Shown here piece after piece: positions 8,801 to 16,975 of a stretch of 64,000 nt of DNA (positions within the stretch are counted from its first letter, which is position 1; each line of letters opens with the position of its first letter). Both the position numbers and the translations under genes were made by a program. The stretch is from Pararhodobacter sp. SW119 (GTDB taxonomy: Bacteria; Pseudomonadota; Alphaproteobacteria; Rhodobacterales; Rhodobacteraceae): NCBI RefSeq assembly GCF_017811755.1, contig NZ_JADDJF010000004.1, positions 1-64,000 on the forward strand. Direction: 5' to 3'. Below the pieces are notes generated by a model, which was not told the DNA's origin, did not search any database, and saw only the letters and a program-made list of their open reading frames with translations.

Positions 8801-10542
8801 GCCGCAAAGTTATCCGCTGGCCCACCCTCCCAGAACGGGTCCGAAGAGCGAATGATGTTGAACTCTTCCCAGACGTCGGTCGCATCGGGTTCGCGTGAAA
8901 AGTCGATGTCGGCAAGGACCGAGACGGACCATGGCTTCAGGACGAAGAACTCGGCCTTGAGGCCAAGGACCTTCGAAGCTTCGTCAGCCTGATCAGGATC
9001 CTCGACAGGATCCGGTTGCGTTGCATCCCCGTCAGGATCGATGATCGGGGTTTGGTTTTCCGGAGCTTCGCTCACAGGCACCTCTCCTCCTGGAGTTTCA
9101 TTGACCGGCTCGTCGGGCGCGGGGGCCGGCTCGTCGCCCGGGTACTCTACCGCGGAATCAGCATCAAGGGACGCATCATGGCTGAGCGTGGAACCGCTCA
9201 CGAGGCCACGAACACCGCCTGTGTCCGGCCCGGCCCATTCAAACCGCAGACTCTGATCCCCACCGCGTTCGAAATAGAGGATCTGGATGTCGTGGGAACC
9301 GGCGTCGAGCTGCAGCGTGACCGCGCGTTCCTGCGTTGCGTGAGCGCCGTCATTGTCGATGACACGCTGGCCATCGATGTAGAGGGCTGAGCCGTCGTCG
9401 GAGGTGAGATAGAAGGTGTAGCTTCCGCTCTCAGCAACGTTGAGCGCACCAGTGTAGCGAGCCGCAAAGTTATCCGCTGGCCCACCCTCCCAGAACGGGT
9501 CCGAAGAGCGAATGATGTTGAACTCTTCCCAGACGTCGGTCGCATCGGGTTCGCGTGAAAAGTCGATGTCGGCAAGGACCGAGACGGACCATGGCTTCAG
9601 GACGAAGAACTCGGCCTTGAGGCCAAGGACCTTCGAAGCTTCGTCAGCCTGATCAGGATCCTCGACAGGATCCGGTTGCGTTGCATCCCCGTCAGGATCG
9701 ATGATCGGGGTTTGGTTTTCCGGAGCTTCGCTCACAGGCACCTCTCCTCCTGGAGTTTCATTGACCGGCTCGTCGGGCGCGGGGGCCGGCTCGTCGCCCG
9801 GGTACTCTACCGCGGAATCAGCATCAAGGGACGCATCATGGCTGAGAGCCGATCCGTTCACGAGGCCGCGAACACCGCCCGTGTCCGGCCCGGCCCATTC
9901 AAACCGCAGACTCTGCGCCCCACCACGTTCGAAATAGAGGATCTGGATGTCGTGGGAACCGGCGTCGAGCTGCAGCGTGACTGCGCGTTCCCGAGTACCA
10001 TGTGTCCCGTCATTGTTGATGACACGCTGGCCATCGATGTAGAGGGCTGAGCCGTCGTCGGAGGTGAGATAGAAGGTGTAGCTTCCGCTCTCAGCAACAT
10101 TGAGCGCACCAGTGTAGCGAGCCGCAAAGTTATCCGCTGGCCCACCCTCCCAGAACGGGTCCGAAGAGCGAATGATGTTGAACTCTTCCCAGACGTCAGT
10201 CGCATCGGGTTCGCGGGAGAAGTCGATGTCGGCGAGTCGCGAGGCAGACTTCGGCCGCAGGACAAAGAACTCGGCCTTGAGGCCAAGAACCTTCGGAGCT
10301 TCGTCAGCGGGCGATTCGAGAAAAGCGTAATCCTCCGTAGAAACCTCTTCTGCTTGATAGCCGATAGGTTCCAGTGCGGACTGTTCCTGCGTGCCATTTC
10401 CGTTCGTGCTCATGACGTCACCACCCCAAAAAAGTAAAGCTTCTGAGGTTGACTCATCCCAAGGTTGAGTTAAAGTATGGTTGAGTGAAGCCGGCAACAT
10501 GACGGCGATTGCAACGATGGCAAATATTCGGCTAATGGCCAT
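5893..10542 (-). CDS. Large secreted protein with three PA14 domains, G8 domain, beta-helix and cadherin/Ig-like C-terminus
   Basis: A 1549-residue modular surface protein. The chosen ATG at 10542 begins MAISRIFAIVAIAVMLPAS, a signal-peptide-like segment; the frame is open 19 codons further upstream. PA14 domains lie near residues 85-235, 305-455 and 525-675 (repeated GSYTFYLTSDDGSALYIDG), with Pro/Glu-rich linkers. A His/Asp-rich linker follows at about 685-745. A G8 domain occupies about 765-930, recognised from GEWFDASTWYQGRIPDAG and conserved Gly positions. About 500 residues of probable right-handed beta-helix follow, then a cadherin/VCBS-like module (DVLANDSDPDGG). PA14 and G8 domains are known for carbohydrate binding, so adhesion to or modification of a glycan is plausible; enzyme activity is unproven. 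The region below about 7 kb is notably AT-richer than its surroundings. Confidence 0.8.
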   Translation of the reverse strand: MAISRIFAIVAIAVMLPASLNHTLTQPWDESTSEALLFWGGDVMSTNGNGTQEQSALEPIGYQAEEVSTEDYAFLESPADEAPKVLGLKAEFFVLRPKSASRLADIDFSREPDATDVWEEFNIIRSSDPFWEGGPADNFAARYTGALNVAESGSYTFYLTSDDGSALYIDGQRVINNDGTHGTRERAVTLQLDAGSHDIQILYFERGGAQSLRFEWAGPDTGGVRGLVNGSALSHDASLDADSAVEYPGDEPAPAPDEPVNETPGGEVPVSEAPENQTPIIDPDGDATQPDPVEDPDQADEASKVLGLKAEFFVLKPWSVSVLADIDFSREPDATDVWEEFNIIRSSDPFWEGGPADNFAARYTGALNVAESGSYTFYLTSDDGSALYIDGQRVIDNDGAHATQERAVTLQLDAGSHDIQILYFERGGDQSLRFEWAGPDTGGVRGLVSGSTLSHDASLDADSAVEYPGDEPAPAPDEPVNETPGGEVPVSEAPENQTPIIDPDGDATQPDPVEDPDQADEASKVLGLKAEFFVLKPWSVSVLADIDFSREPDATDVWEEFNIIRSSDPFWEGGPADNFAARYTGALNVAESGSYTFYLTSDDGSALYIDGQRVIDNDGAHATQERAVTLQLDAGSHDIQILYFERGGDQSLRLEWAGPDTGGVRGLVNGPALSHDAPADPVNEAPENDGPHDHDGSHDQDGSHDHGDEDHQGSPTSPRTDEEIEAYVQAVKSEEDHHGHHAHPDSTQMATEHQQLLNLVPRSEATHVAIGNGEWFDASTWYQGRIPDAGAKVLIPRGVEVNYNGESDASLFSIRVDGTLQFATDRDTKLVLDTMVVAPSGRLEIGSAERPIEAGVNARIVIADNGDIDVNWDPTLLSRGVLSHGSVEIYGAEKTAFEKVAVAPMRGDTSLHLSEAPTGWQVGDTLVVTGTHKTKLGTASQDEVLEIVSIDGNKITFDRPLAYDHDTPREDLFAYVANTTRNVTFESESGAESAVHHRGHVMFMHNDDVDVRYAAFDHLGRTDKSTPAFDVGALDTISSDSNVKGRYSFHFHKTGTEDQENPAIALGNTVTGSIGWGFVHHSSHADFIDNVAYDVFGAAYAAEDGDETGTWLRNMAINVTGVGWGDWTVKRGEDTARHDNGRSGEGFFFAGRLVEATENVAANTTHGYVWMTRSAPTSALSDSLHHPTIAYGRETLRPDQAAIQGFRDNEAFGTEVGLMVVKASSIQNHDFRTIMDGFLNWETLQGANLSYTGQYTLKNFDLVGSSESYANKYHGTGMVIGNNTRDVVVNEFKVEGFNTGVYFTGNSQSHFLIDGGLSGNLRDYVGYDPATHIELSKDELISGRLSYEPNPSVTASGRDAILSGTIEDSIGAYERFPVKLHWWHQVSPLIAENGYYSTSDGRNVILIPDLISDRATGEILVLTQVVTLNMTHQQIQNDYRIKLLGGAEYNGVIDLEGQKPDVNDDFMTTFVNQGVILDVLANDSDPDGGILRVAEAADPRNGNVFIGDDGKILYQPNHGFTGVDNFSYWAVDDTGLYSKAMVSVEVWDL
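8586..9185. repeat. PA14 repeat unit, copy A
   Basis: About 600 bp that read identically to 9246-9845, offset by exactly 660 bp (220 codons). It encodes one PA14 domain plus its acidic linker. The identity includes third codon positions, pointing to a very recent duplication or gene conversion. Confidence 0.9.
9246..9845. repeat. PA14 repeat unit, copy B
   Basis: Second member of the 660-bp tandem, identical by eye to 8586-9185. The short segments between the copies (around 9186-9245) carry the differences. Confidence 0.9.
9906..10300. repeat. PA14 repeat unit, diverged copy C
   Basis: Third copy at the same 660-bp spacing. It encodes the N-terminal PA14 domain and differs at scattered positions, for example around 9990-10015 and 10235-10255. 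It lacks the long linker. Confidence 0.85.
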
Positions 10543-10599
10543 GTAGTCACAGTGTCCTACGGAGCCGAGATTCCGGACGATGGAATTGAGACATTCCAA

Positions 10600-10903
10600 T
10601 CGTGTCGAGCCTGATTTGTAACATTTTTTGCCCCCAACTGCGCCGCTCCGGCGCCAAGTTTTTCTGTCATCAATGCACCGCGCATCACGGCAAGATGGAC
10701 TGTTTGATGAGCGCTTTCGCCTGCATCGGCTCGTTCACGCTGAGAAGAAAATCTAGCAGTTTTTCAAGAATTCATGGACAGTAAATCCCTCTTGCCTACG
10801 ATCTGGGCAAGAACTTGCGACGACCTCCGTTGCGGTCACGGTCGGGCGAGTCCCGATTTTGTTCGGCTACAGTGCATGGGTGCCCGCCATTCGGCGGAGA
10901 TAC
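10600..10903. other. Intergenic stretch, no gene recognised
   Basis: About 300 bp between the start of the PA14/G8 gene and the end of the GT2 gene. It contains a GC-rich partial palindrome around 10640-10655 and should hold the PA14/G8 gene promoter on the minus strand. No convincing coding frame is seen. Confidence 0.5.
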
Positions 10904-11893
10904 TTACTCGTCGCCACTGGCGCGCTCTTTGTATTCGATTAGCCCGCGGCGCCGACCCACGAGACGGCGCAGGTAGTACTCAAGGACACCAATCGCCTCC
11001 GGGATCTTGCCCAAGGTGACGAAAAAGGCCCATTCCCAGATCAACCGCCGACCGGCGCCGTCTCGGATCGCCAGTCGGACCACCTGTGCCGGCCAAGCAA
11101 ACAGCAGTGTCAAAGCCCAAGGGGTGAGCAGCGCTCCAAGTCCCGCAACCGCCGGAAGGCCAACTCCCCAGGCCAAAGCCCGACGCGTCTGAGCAACACC
11201 ATGGCGTTCGGGTCGGCGACCGTGCATTGCAGATCCCTCGGCGGCAGCATGCCCGCCCCGGCGCGCTCGCCGCCACCATTGCGAAAACCGGGCCATGGTA
11301 GCGTCGTGCAAAGCCATCTCGGCATCGATGCGCCAGACCTCCCAACCCGCGGCGCGCAGCCGGACACATAGTTCGGGCTCCTCCCCTGCAATCAGTGCTG
11401 CATCGAAACCACCCGCAGCAGCGAATGCGTCCGCGCGGATCATGAAGATGCCACCGCATGCACTGTTGAGACCCAACGGCGTATTCCATTCTTGATCGCA
11501 AAGCCGGTTATATACACTGGTTTCGGGGAACCGCTCGCGCAGCCGACCGCAAACTACCGCCGCTTGAGGGTTGGCCTGCAAAAAGTCTACAGCGGTGTCG
11601 ATCCAGCCCGGCTGCAGCGTACAGTCCCCATCGATGAATTGCACGAAATTGACCGCCCAGCCGTCCCGCAGCGTCGCGAAGCCGGCGTTGCGGGCACGGG
11701 CGGCGGTGAAGGGGTCGTTCATACTGAGTTCCACCACCCGCGCCCCAAAGGCCCTGGCCAATTCTTGGCTGCCGTCGATGGAACCAGAATCGACATAAAT
11801 CAGCGGCATCGTCGCCTTTGGGATCGATGCGAAGCAGGCCTCAAGACGTTTCCCCTCGTTGCGGCCGATAATTATCGTGGCGATGCTAGTCAT
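10904..11893 (-). CDS. Glycosyltransferase family 2 protein
   Basis: A 329-residue GT2 enzyme. The N-terminus has TIIIGRNEGKRLEACFASI, then IYVDSGSIDGSQELA and the metal site QFIDGDCTLQPGW. Hydrophobic segments near the C-terminus (ALLTPWALTLLFAWP) suggest membrane association. Start ATG 11893 overlaps the stop of the upstream GT2 gene as ATGA, so the two are translationally coupled; the frame also runs further upstream inside that gene. The donor sugar is unknown, but the pair probably build the same glycan. Confidence 0.82.
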   Translation of the reverse strand: MTSIATIIIGRNEGKRLEACFASIPKATMPLIYVDSGSIDGSQELARAFGARVVELSMNDPFTAARARNAGFATLRDGWAVNFVQFIDGDCTLQPGWIDTAVDFLQANPQAAVVCGRLRERFPETSVYNRLCDQEWNTPLGLNSACGGIFMIRADAFAAAGGFDAALIAGEEPELCVRLRAAGWEVWRIDAEMALHDATMARFSQWWRRARRGGHAAAEGSAMHGRRPERHGVAQTRRALAWGVGLPAVAGLGALLTPWALTLLFAWPAQVVRLAIRDGAGRRLIWEWAFFVTLGKIPEAIGVLEYYLRRLVGRRRGLIEYKERASGDE

Positions 11894-12918
11894 TTTCCTT
11901 CGCCCGAACGACTGGATCTGACCCCGCGCAGAAGCACCGGTAGCGCCACGCGGGGAAAATCGCGAAGGAACCCCGCAGGTAGCGAAGGCTGCCGCCGACG
12001 CAGTAGCGCAATCAGATGGTTCAGAAGGCCCGCCGACATCTTGACGCCTGCTGCAGCAACTCCGCCGACGCGCCCGTGACTGGCTCGGAAGTAATGGGCC
12101 CAAGATTTATACCAGTAATCGGGTCGACGCAGCGGAGCGCCGGCTCCGCCCCGAATGCCGGTCGCGATTCCTTCCGAGTGCAAGACATGGGCTTCGCTGA
12201 CATGCCAAACCTCGCCGCCCGCCGCAGTAAGTCGCCGCATCAGGTCGACCTCCTCGAAATAAAGAAAGAAGGCAGAGTCGAAACCACCTGCTGCTACCAA
12301 CGGCTCAAAGCGGAACATTACAGCTGCGCCGGAGACCCAATCCACCCGCATCGTATCGATCACGGGCGAAAGAGGCACTGTCCAATCAGCGCAAAGCCGG
12401 GCCACAGGGCCGAAGGCGAGGGTGTCAGCGAATTCGCTGATCAAAGACGGAAAGCGGAACGCTGCCGTGGCTGGATTGCCTTCAGGATCAGAGATCCGAG
12501 CCCCGGCACAAGTAGCGGCGGGGTGGCTGTCAAGGAAGTCGGCAAGGATCTGGATCACTTCATTGTCGAGCCTTGCATCGGGGTTGAGCAGCAAAACGTA
12601 ACGGGGCGGAGCGGAACTGTTAGCCAGTGCTTTCAGCACCAGATTATTTCCGCGTCCGAATCCGTGGTTGACCTTCTCAGGATAAAAGGTGATCCGCTCG
12701 GCGCCGAAAGGGGCCTCCAGAGCTCGAGCTAGCCGGGCCGCGTCGTCACCAGGGGAGGCGTTGTCAACCAGATGCATCTCAACCGACCGGCCCCCGTGGC
12801 TACGCGCTATTACGCTCTCAATCGCCTGTACAGCCAGTTCGGCGGTGCCGTAGTTTACGATAATCACAGCGACATCCACGCCATTCGGTGAATTGCAAAA
12901 CAGTTGCTCGGCGGTCAT
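11890..12918 (-). CDS. Glycosyltransferase family 2 (rhamnosyltransferase-like) protein
   Basis: A GT2 enzyme of about 342 residues if translated from ATG 12918, or 358 from ATG 12966. Motifs are DVAVIIVNYGTAELAVQAIE, LVDNASPGDD, LLNPDARLD and VDWVSGAAVMFR, the pattern seen in bacterial rhamnosyltransferases. It ends in an ATGA overlap with the next GT2 gene. The 48 bp between the two candidate starts contain three tandem 7-bp units (GGGATGC on the plus strand). Copy-number change would alter the frame from the distal start, so start choice matters. Confidence 0.78.
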   Translation of the reverse strand: MTAEQLFCNSPNGVDVAVIIVNYGTAELAVQAIESVIARSHGGRSVEMHLVDNASPGDDAARLARALEAPFGAERITFYPEKVNHGFGRGNNLVLKALANSSAPPRYVLLLNPDARLDNEVIQILADFLDSHPAATCAGARISDPEGNPATAAFRFPSLISEFADTLAFGPVARLCADWTVPLSPVIDTMRVDWVSGAAVMFRFEPLVAAGGFDSAFFLYFEEVDLMRRLTAAGGEVWHVSEAHVLHSEGIATGIRGGAGAPLRRPDYWYKSWAHYFRASHGRVGGVAAAGVKMSAGLLNHLIALLRRRQPSLPAGFLRDFPRVALPVLLRGVRSSRSGEGK

Positions 12919-12932
12919 GGGCGGCGGGATCC

Positions 12933-12953
12933 GGGATGCGGGATGCGGGATGC
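12933..12953. repeat. Three tandem heptamers at a glycosyltransferase 5' end
   Basis: Three direct copies of GGGATGC (plus strand), preceded by a related GGGATCC. They lie between two alternative ATG codons of the GT2 gene. Confidence 0.85.
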
Positions 12954-13170
12954 GGAGTTTTGCCACGAAACTATGGCAGACTTAAAGATATTTTCTGGAA
13001 GCAGTGGAAGAAAGGCGGTGCAGTCGCTTGCTTGCCCGATGCATGGAAGCACGAGGCCTGATGTGCGACAACAAGGCGTCGAGACATCGTCCTGGCGGAA
13101 ACGTCCGCGCGGCCCGCGTAGCCACGACCATCACTCGCACCATCGACGCCCTGTGGAACGAGCGTTGTCC

Positions 13171-13232
13171 GTCACCCTGATCGCCTTCCGCGAGACCTAC
13201 AACGATCACTGGCGAATCGAACGGGACGGCCA
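13171..13232 (+). pseudogene. IS3/IS481-type transposase C-terminal scrap
   Basis: A short plus-strand frame reads VTLIAFRETYNDHWRIERDG, resembling the C-terminal segment of IS3/IS481-type integrase-core transposases. No start, catalytic core or ends are present. It abuts the IS1380-like scrap on the other strand, so this stretch is layered transposon debris. Confidence 0.45.
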
Positions 13233-13239
13233 AGCTGTA

Positions 13240-13431
13240 CTGCACCCTGGCAGGATCACGAGGGTCCACCATGCAAGCGGCGAGACGCTGCGCCAGTCCG
13301 GCTTTGCGTTCGATGTCGCGCAGCGGGGTCAAACCGGTGTCGGAACTAATGTCCGCGCCGTCAAAGCCAAGCAGCACAGGCTTGCCATTCAAGGATGACA
13401 GAGGGGGGCAAGTGCGTCTAGAAAAAGTCAT
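13240..13431 (-). pseudogene. IS1380-type transposase N-terminal fragment
   Basis: The minus-strand frame from 13431 reads LLGFDGADISSDTGLTPLRD followed by RKAGLAQRLAACMVDPRDPA, the characteristic N-terminus of IS1380-family transposases. Similarity stops after about 60 residues, where the frame enters unrelated sequence. It is a truncated relic with no catalytic domain. Confidence 0.65.
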
Positions 13432-13538
13432 GGTGGAGGTCGTGATCCTGGAAACTGAGTGTTCGGCGTAGACAACCTGAACATACTCATTTTCAACAGG
13501 TTACGATACCTCCACCACACCCTCATGAATTTTCCGGG

Positions 13539-14501
13539 CTAGATTAAACTCCTAAGGGGGCTATCCTCGAGCACCGTGCAGACGAGGCGGTCGCACAAGG
13601 CCGCGTCCAAGCTCGTCTTGTGGGGCTCCCGGAAAAGGACGTTCTTCAGGGAGCGGATGCGAATTTCTTCCACGGGGTCGAGCGGGAGCTCGGTAAAGTC
13701 GAAAACCCGTTTCGCGGATCCCGGAAGATCGGCCTCGATCTCGGAATAGGTCAGGAGAAGATAGCGGTCCGAATGGGCGGCCAGCGACTGCAGGCTTTCG
13801 TTGATGTATCGCCAGCGCCAAAGCTCCACCTCGACGAGGTTCGCTTCGACCGGCTCTGCCAGCCGGTCCGCATCATGCCGGCCGAAATGGGCTAGAATCC
13901 GGGGGACATCCCGGAAATTCGCCTCGAATGACGCCGTGCCCACACCGTTTCTTATGAACCGGTTGTACCAGGATTGCAGATACGCAGCCGGCGCGCGGAT
14001 ATTGTGCAGGATCCGGCACCCCGGATCCGCCTGTGCAAGCGCCGCCGCCCAGGCCGGCGTGCCGTTGAGCTTCAGGACGAGCCGTGCGTCGGGGAGCCTG
14101 CTCTCGGCCAGAAGCGGGCTCGGCACGCGCCATTCGTCTTGCCCGTCGAGCAGGCCGAGCGGGCCCAGTAGACGCCGCACCCGCGTCTTCCCAAGGACCG
14201 GAAGCACCCGCCGACCCGTTCCGGTGAGGTAGTCCTTGTCGGTCTGGTCGAGCCGGTCGCGCGCGCTTCTGCGCAACGCTGCGCCGGATATCGCGTCCTG
14301 CAGGGCCGCAAGCTGCCTCGGACCAAAATCCTCGGGAAACAGCGTCGCCCCGATACCCCCGAAGGAACTGCCTAGTATTTCGTCCACCTCGTTGCGGCAC
14401 ACGGTGCGGCGACTTGTGTCGAGAATATCGAGCAGCCGGTTTGAGCCTGAACGGCCCATGCCGGCAATCAGGATGTAGGAATTTCCCAATTCAGCCGACA
14501 T
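13539..14501 (-). CDS. Sulfotransferase-family protein
   Basis: A 320-residue protein beginning MSAELGNSYILIAGMGRSGS. The P-loop-like GMGRSGSNRLLDILD is the 5'-PAPS phosphate-binding signature of bacterial sulfotransferase-family proteins. A second PAPS-site-like run is HNIRAPAAYLQSWYNRFIRN, with the Arg and Ser/Tyr pattern that contacts the 3'-phosphate. It may sulfate a surface polysaccharide, which fits the neighbouring glycosyltransferases; the substrate is not deducible. The frame is open 28 codons upstream of the chosen ATG. Flanking DNA on both sides is transposase debris, so it may have arrived by transfer. Confidence 0.7.
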   Translation of the reverse strand: MSAELGNSYILIAGMGRSGSNRLLDILDTSRRTVCRNEVDEILGSSFGGIGATLFPEDFGPRQLAALQDAISGAALRRSARDRLDQTDKDYLTGTGRRVLPVLGKTRVRRLLGPLGLLDGQDEWRVPSPLLAESRLPDARLVLKLNGTPAWAAALAQADPGCRILHNIRAPAAYLQSWYNRFIRNGVGTASFEANFRDVPRILAHFGRHDADRLAEPVEANLVEVELWRWRYINESLQSLAAHSDRYLLLTYSEIEADLPGSAKRVFDFTELPLDPVEEIRIRSLKNVLFREPHKTSLDAALCDRLVCTVLEDSPLRSLI

Positions 14502-15033
14502 GGCCAAGCCGTTGCCCCTTGGGTTTGAACCTCCAACCACAGGGGGATCACGGCCACCGTGGAGGCGGGCTTTACCCTGCGACATTCCTCAATTGGCGCG
14601 CCATTGGAAAACAAAATACTGAACGATCTCTTGAGGTCAAGGGCTGTTCGCTTCGGATCGCACATGCGTTGTGCGGCTGCACTCGGCGAGCATGGCGAAG
14701 AACGCTCCGAACACGCGGCCTTGCTCAGCCGCGAGAACCGCTTCCAGACGGCAGTGACCGAACCGCTGCGGCAGCCCCCGGCAGGTGATGTTGTGGACTG
14801 CGGAAGTAGTTCAGAGCCTCAAGGACCAGCTGATCGTCCCGGCCTTTGGCGCCCCGCCTCGGCAGGCAGGTCCGGTGGGTGTGTGGAAACCAATGTAACA
14901 TGCGCCCACGCCGCGGTTATTGGCCACCTTGGGCTTGCTAGGGGATGGCGGGGCCATGGGCTTCTCAGATGGATCTTACGCCGCTCGAGGCGATCTCCGT
15001 TTCTCAGTCGCGATTGGAGCCGCGTTCTCGATC
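14502..15033. other. Accessory intergenic DNA, no intact gene recognised
   Basis: About 530 bp between the sulfotransferase gene and an IS1182-type relic. Open frames are present on both strands but none shows a domain or a convincing start. It is probably degraded mobile DNA. Confidence 0.45.
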
Positions 15034-15160
15034 TTACGAAGGTACTTGTGCCCTTGTGGCGGCGATCACGGCCTGAATTCCGATGATTTCGATGGCCCGT
15101 CGCATGTTGTAGGCGAGCACGTGCAAACCGCCCTCTCGGCGCAGCCGAACCCATTGATCA
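15034..15160 (-). pseudogene. IS1182/IS5-superfamily transposase C-terminal fragment
   Basis: The minus strand reads DQWVRLRREGGLHVLAYNMR, then RAIEIIGIQAVIAAT, ending at a TAA at 15034-15036. The L-A-Y-N-M-R-R pattern is the usual C-terminus of IS1182-like transposases. Only about 40 residues remain. Confidence 0.6.
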
Positions 15161-15248
15161 GACGTTCCCTAGCCAATTGGAACCTTCTGGAGACATGCCC
15201 CCGAAGGTTTGGCGCTCAACCCGCAGAAAAGGATGCGGACCTCTCGGC

Positions 15249-16382
15249 TCACCACCAGCTGGGGGGGTGGGCGATGGTGACGCTCTCCGAGGCGCGGGTA
15301 ATGGCCGTATAGAGCCAGTTCTTGCGCTGATTCGCGTCATTCTTGTCCCAGAGCCTGCTTTCGTCATAGATCAGCACGTGCGGCCACTGGCTACCCTGCG
15401 ACTTGTGGACCGTCACCGCATAGGCATAGTCGAAGAGCTGGAGTCCCTTGGCGATCTGCGCAGGCAGGGCGGCGGGATTGGTGAAGCACTGGGTCGGCAC
15501 GTTGACCTCGAACGGCGCGCGATCCGGAAACTCAAGGCTCTGCACCACCAAACCAAGGGCCTGGGAATCGCTATCCTCCCCGGCAATCGAGATGACCTTG
15601 AAGATCTCGCCATTACGAATGTTCAGCCCACCATGATTGCGCAGGCAAATCAGCTGCTCGCCGGGCTCGGGAAAGATCGTCGTCCGGCCCTCAGCGCTCC
15701 GGTAGCGCATGTTGAAGGCGCGACGAATACGGTTGGTCCCGCAAAGCACGATGTCGATCTGCGCGTCCGACGGCGGCATCACATCCTTTCCGAGGACGCG
15801 GCTCCTGCCATACTCGCCGACAGGAAGCTTCTTGCCCTTCCGGGCAAGCGTGGCGAGCTGGATGATCGGATCGTTCTCGGCCTGGCGATGGATCTCGGTC
15901 AGCTTCACATCAGGCTTCTCGCCCATGAAATAGCCCGCGCCCTCCACCGGGGGCAACTGACCGGGGTCACCGAGCACGAGAATCGGACGGCCGAAGGACA
16001 GGAGATCCTCCGCGAGGTCCCGACCGACCATCGAGCATTCGTCGATCACGATCAGGGACGCACCGGCGGCGACACTGTTCGGGTCGAGTTCGAACCCGGT
16101 CGGGGACTTCCGCGGACCGACATAGGTATAGATCGTGGAGTGAATCGTCGAGGCACCCTCGCAACCGGCCTGCGCCATGCGCATGGCAGCCTTTCCGGTG
16201 AAGGCGGCATAGACTACCTCACCCTCTACCTGCTCGGCGATACGCCGAGCGATGGAGGTCTTGCCAGTTCCGGCATAGCCGAAGAGCCGGAAGACCTGCT
16301 GATGATCGGTGCCATCTTTCAGCCAGCGACCGACGGCGTCACAGGCCTTGCGCTGCTGCGCGGAGAAATCGAGAGAAGACAT
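15249..16382 (-). CDS. RecD/Pif1-like superfamily 1 helicase
   Basis: A 377-residue ATP-dependent DNA helicase-like protein. Walker A is FGYAGTGKTSIARRI (near residue 35), Walker B is LIVIDECSMVG, and PILVLGDPGQLPPV is the motif III region. The C-terminal UvrD_C_2 module contains AVTVHKSQGSQWPHVLIYDE and YTAITRASE, typical of RecD/TraA-type helicases. ATG 16382 follows AGGAG on the minus strand; the frame stays open far upstream by chance. Such short RecD-like proteins are common on phages and plasmids, often next to DUF927/primase genes. A DUF927 relic lies directly upstream, so this is probably what remains of a replication module. Confidence 0.82.
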   Translation of the reverse strand: MSSLDFSAQQRKACDAVGRWLKDGTDHQQVFRLFGYAGTGKTSIARRIAEQVEGEVVYAAFTGKAAMRMAQAGCEGASTIHSTIYTYVGPRKSPTGFELDPNSVAAGASLIVIDECSMVGRDLAEDLLSFGRPILVLGDPGQLPPVEGAGYFMGEKPDVKLTEIHRQAENDPIIQLATLARKGKKLPVGEYGRSRVLGKDVMPPSDAQIDIVLCGTNRIRRAFNMRYRSAEGRTTIFPEPGEQLICLRNHGGLNIRNGEIFKVISIAGEDSDSQALGLVVQSLEFPDRAPFEVNVPTQCFTNPAALPAQIAKGLQLFDYAYAVTVHKSQGSQWPHVLIYDESRLWDKNDANQRKNWLYTAITRASESVTIAHPPSWW

Positions 16383-16509
16383 GTGTAGGTGCTCCTGGGT
16401 TGAGGATACGGCGGGAAAGAAGAGAGAGTGATCGGATAGTCGGATGGATCGGAATGCCCGGATCGAGAGGTTCCGCCGGGCCGCGCATTCCGAGCGCATC
16501 ACTGAAGGA

Positions 16510-16975
16510 TTAAGTCCGGTTGCCGGACGGGTCCGGGGACTGCGCGAATACCGCCTCGTACGCGAGCGTATAGGCACGGCCGGTTCCGAGGCGGCTCGGC
16601 AGCTTCCGAGCGAGATTGCCGCCTTCGCCAGCCAGAAGATGACCCGAGCGCCTGAGACCGCGCGCGACCTCGATCCCACCCGAATTCCCGTTGCAGGAAT
16701 CCCGATACCGTTCTCGATTCGGGTGAACCGATGCTGATTGAGCGAGACGAACTGGCGAATGCGATCCAGCGCGGCGTCGATCTCCTTTGCGCCAGGTGCA
16801 GCAGTATTCTCGAGCCATTCCCGATATATCTCGCTGATCGCTTCCTTCACCTCCACGATCGACCAGCCAGTCAGGCCGAAGGCGGTGGCTTTCTCCCCGG
16901 CGAGCATGATCAGCGCCATTCGGCGCGCGGCGCGCCGGGCGAGGCCATAGACCGGCCCGACCATCTTCGGCCCGT
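16510..16975 (-). pseudogene. DUF927 (phage/plasmid helicase-like) C-terminal relic, frameshifted
   Basis: The minus strand reads RRMALIMLAGEKATAFGLTG, then EVKEAISEIYREWLE, the C-terminal helical region of DUF927 proteins. After about 16740 the match moves to another minus-strand frame, VARGLRRSGHLLAGEGGNLA, which ends in a stop at 16510. The gene is therefore truncated at its 5' side and frameshifted. Its upstream boundary near 16975 is exactly where the plus-strand ABC ATPase homology begins. Confidence 0.6.

Noticed and set aside
8586-10300. CRISPR-like array
   Set aside because: The 660-bp repeats are coding PA14 units in frame, not short repeats with spacers; no CRISPR array or cas gene is seen.
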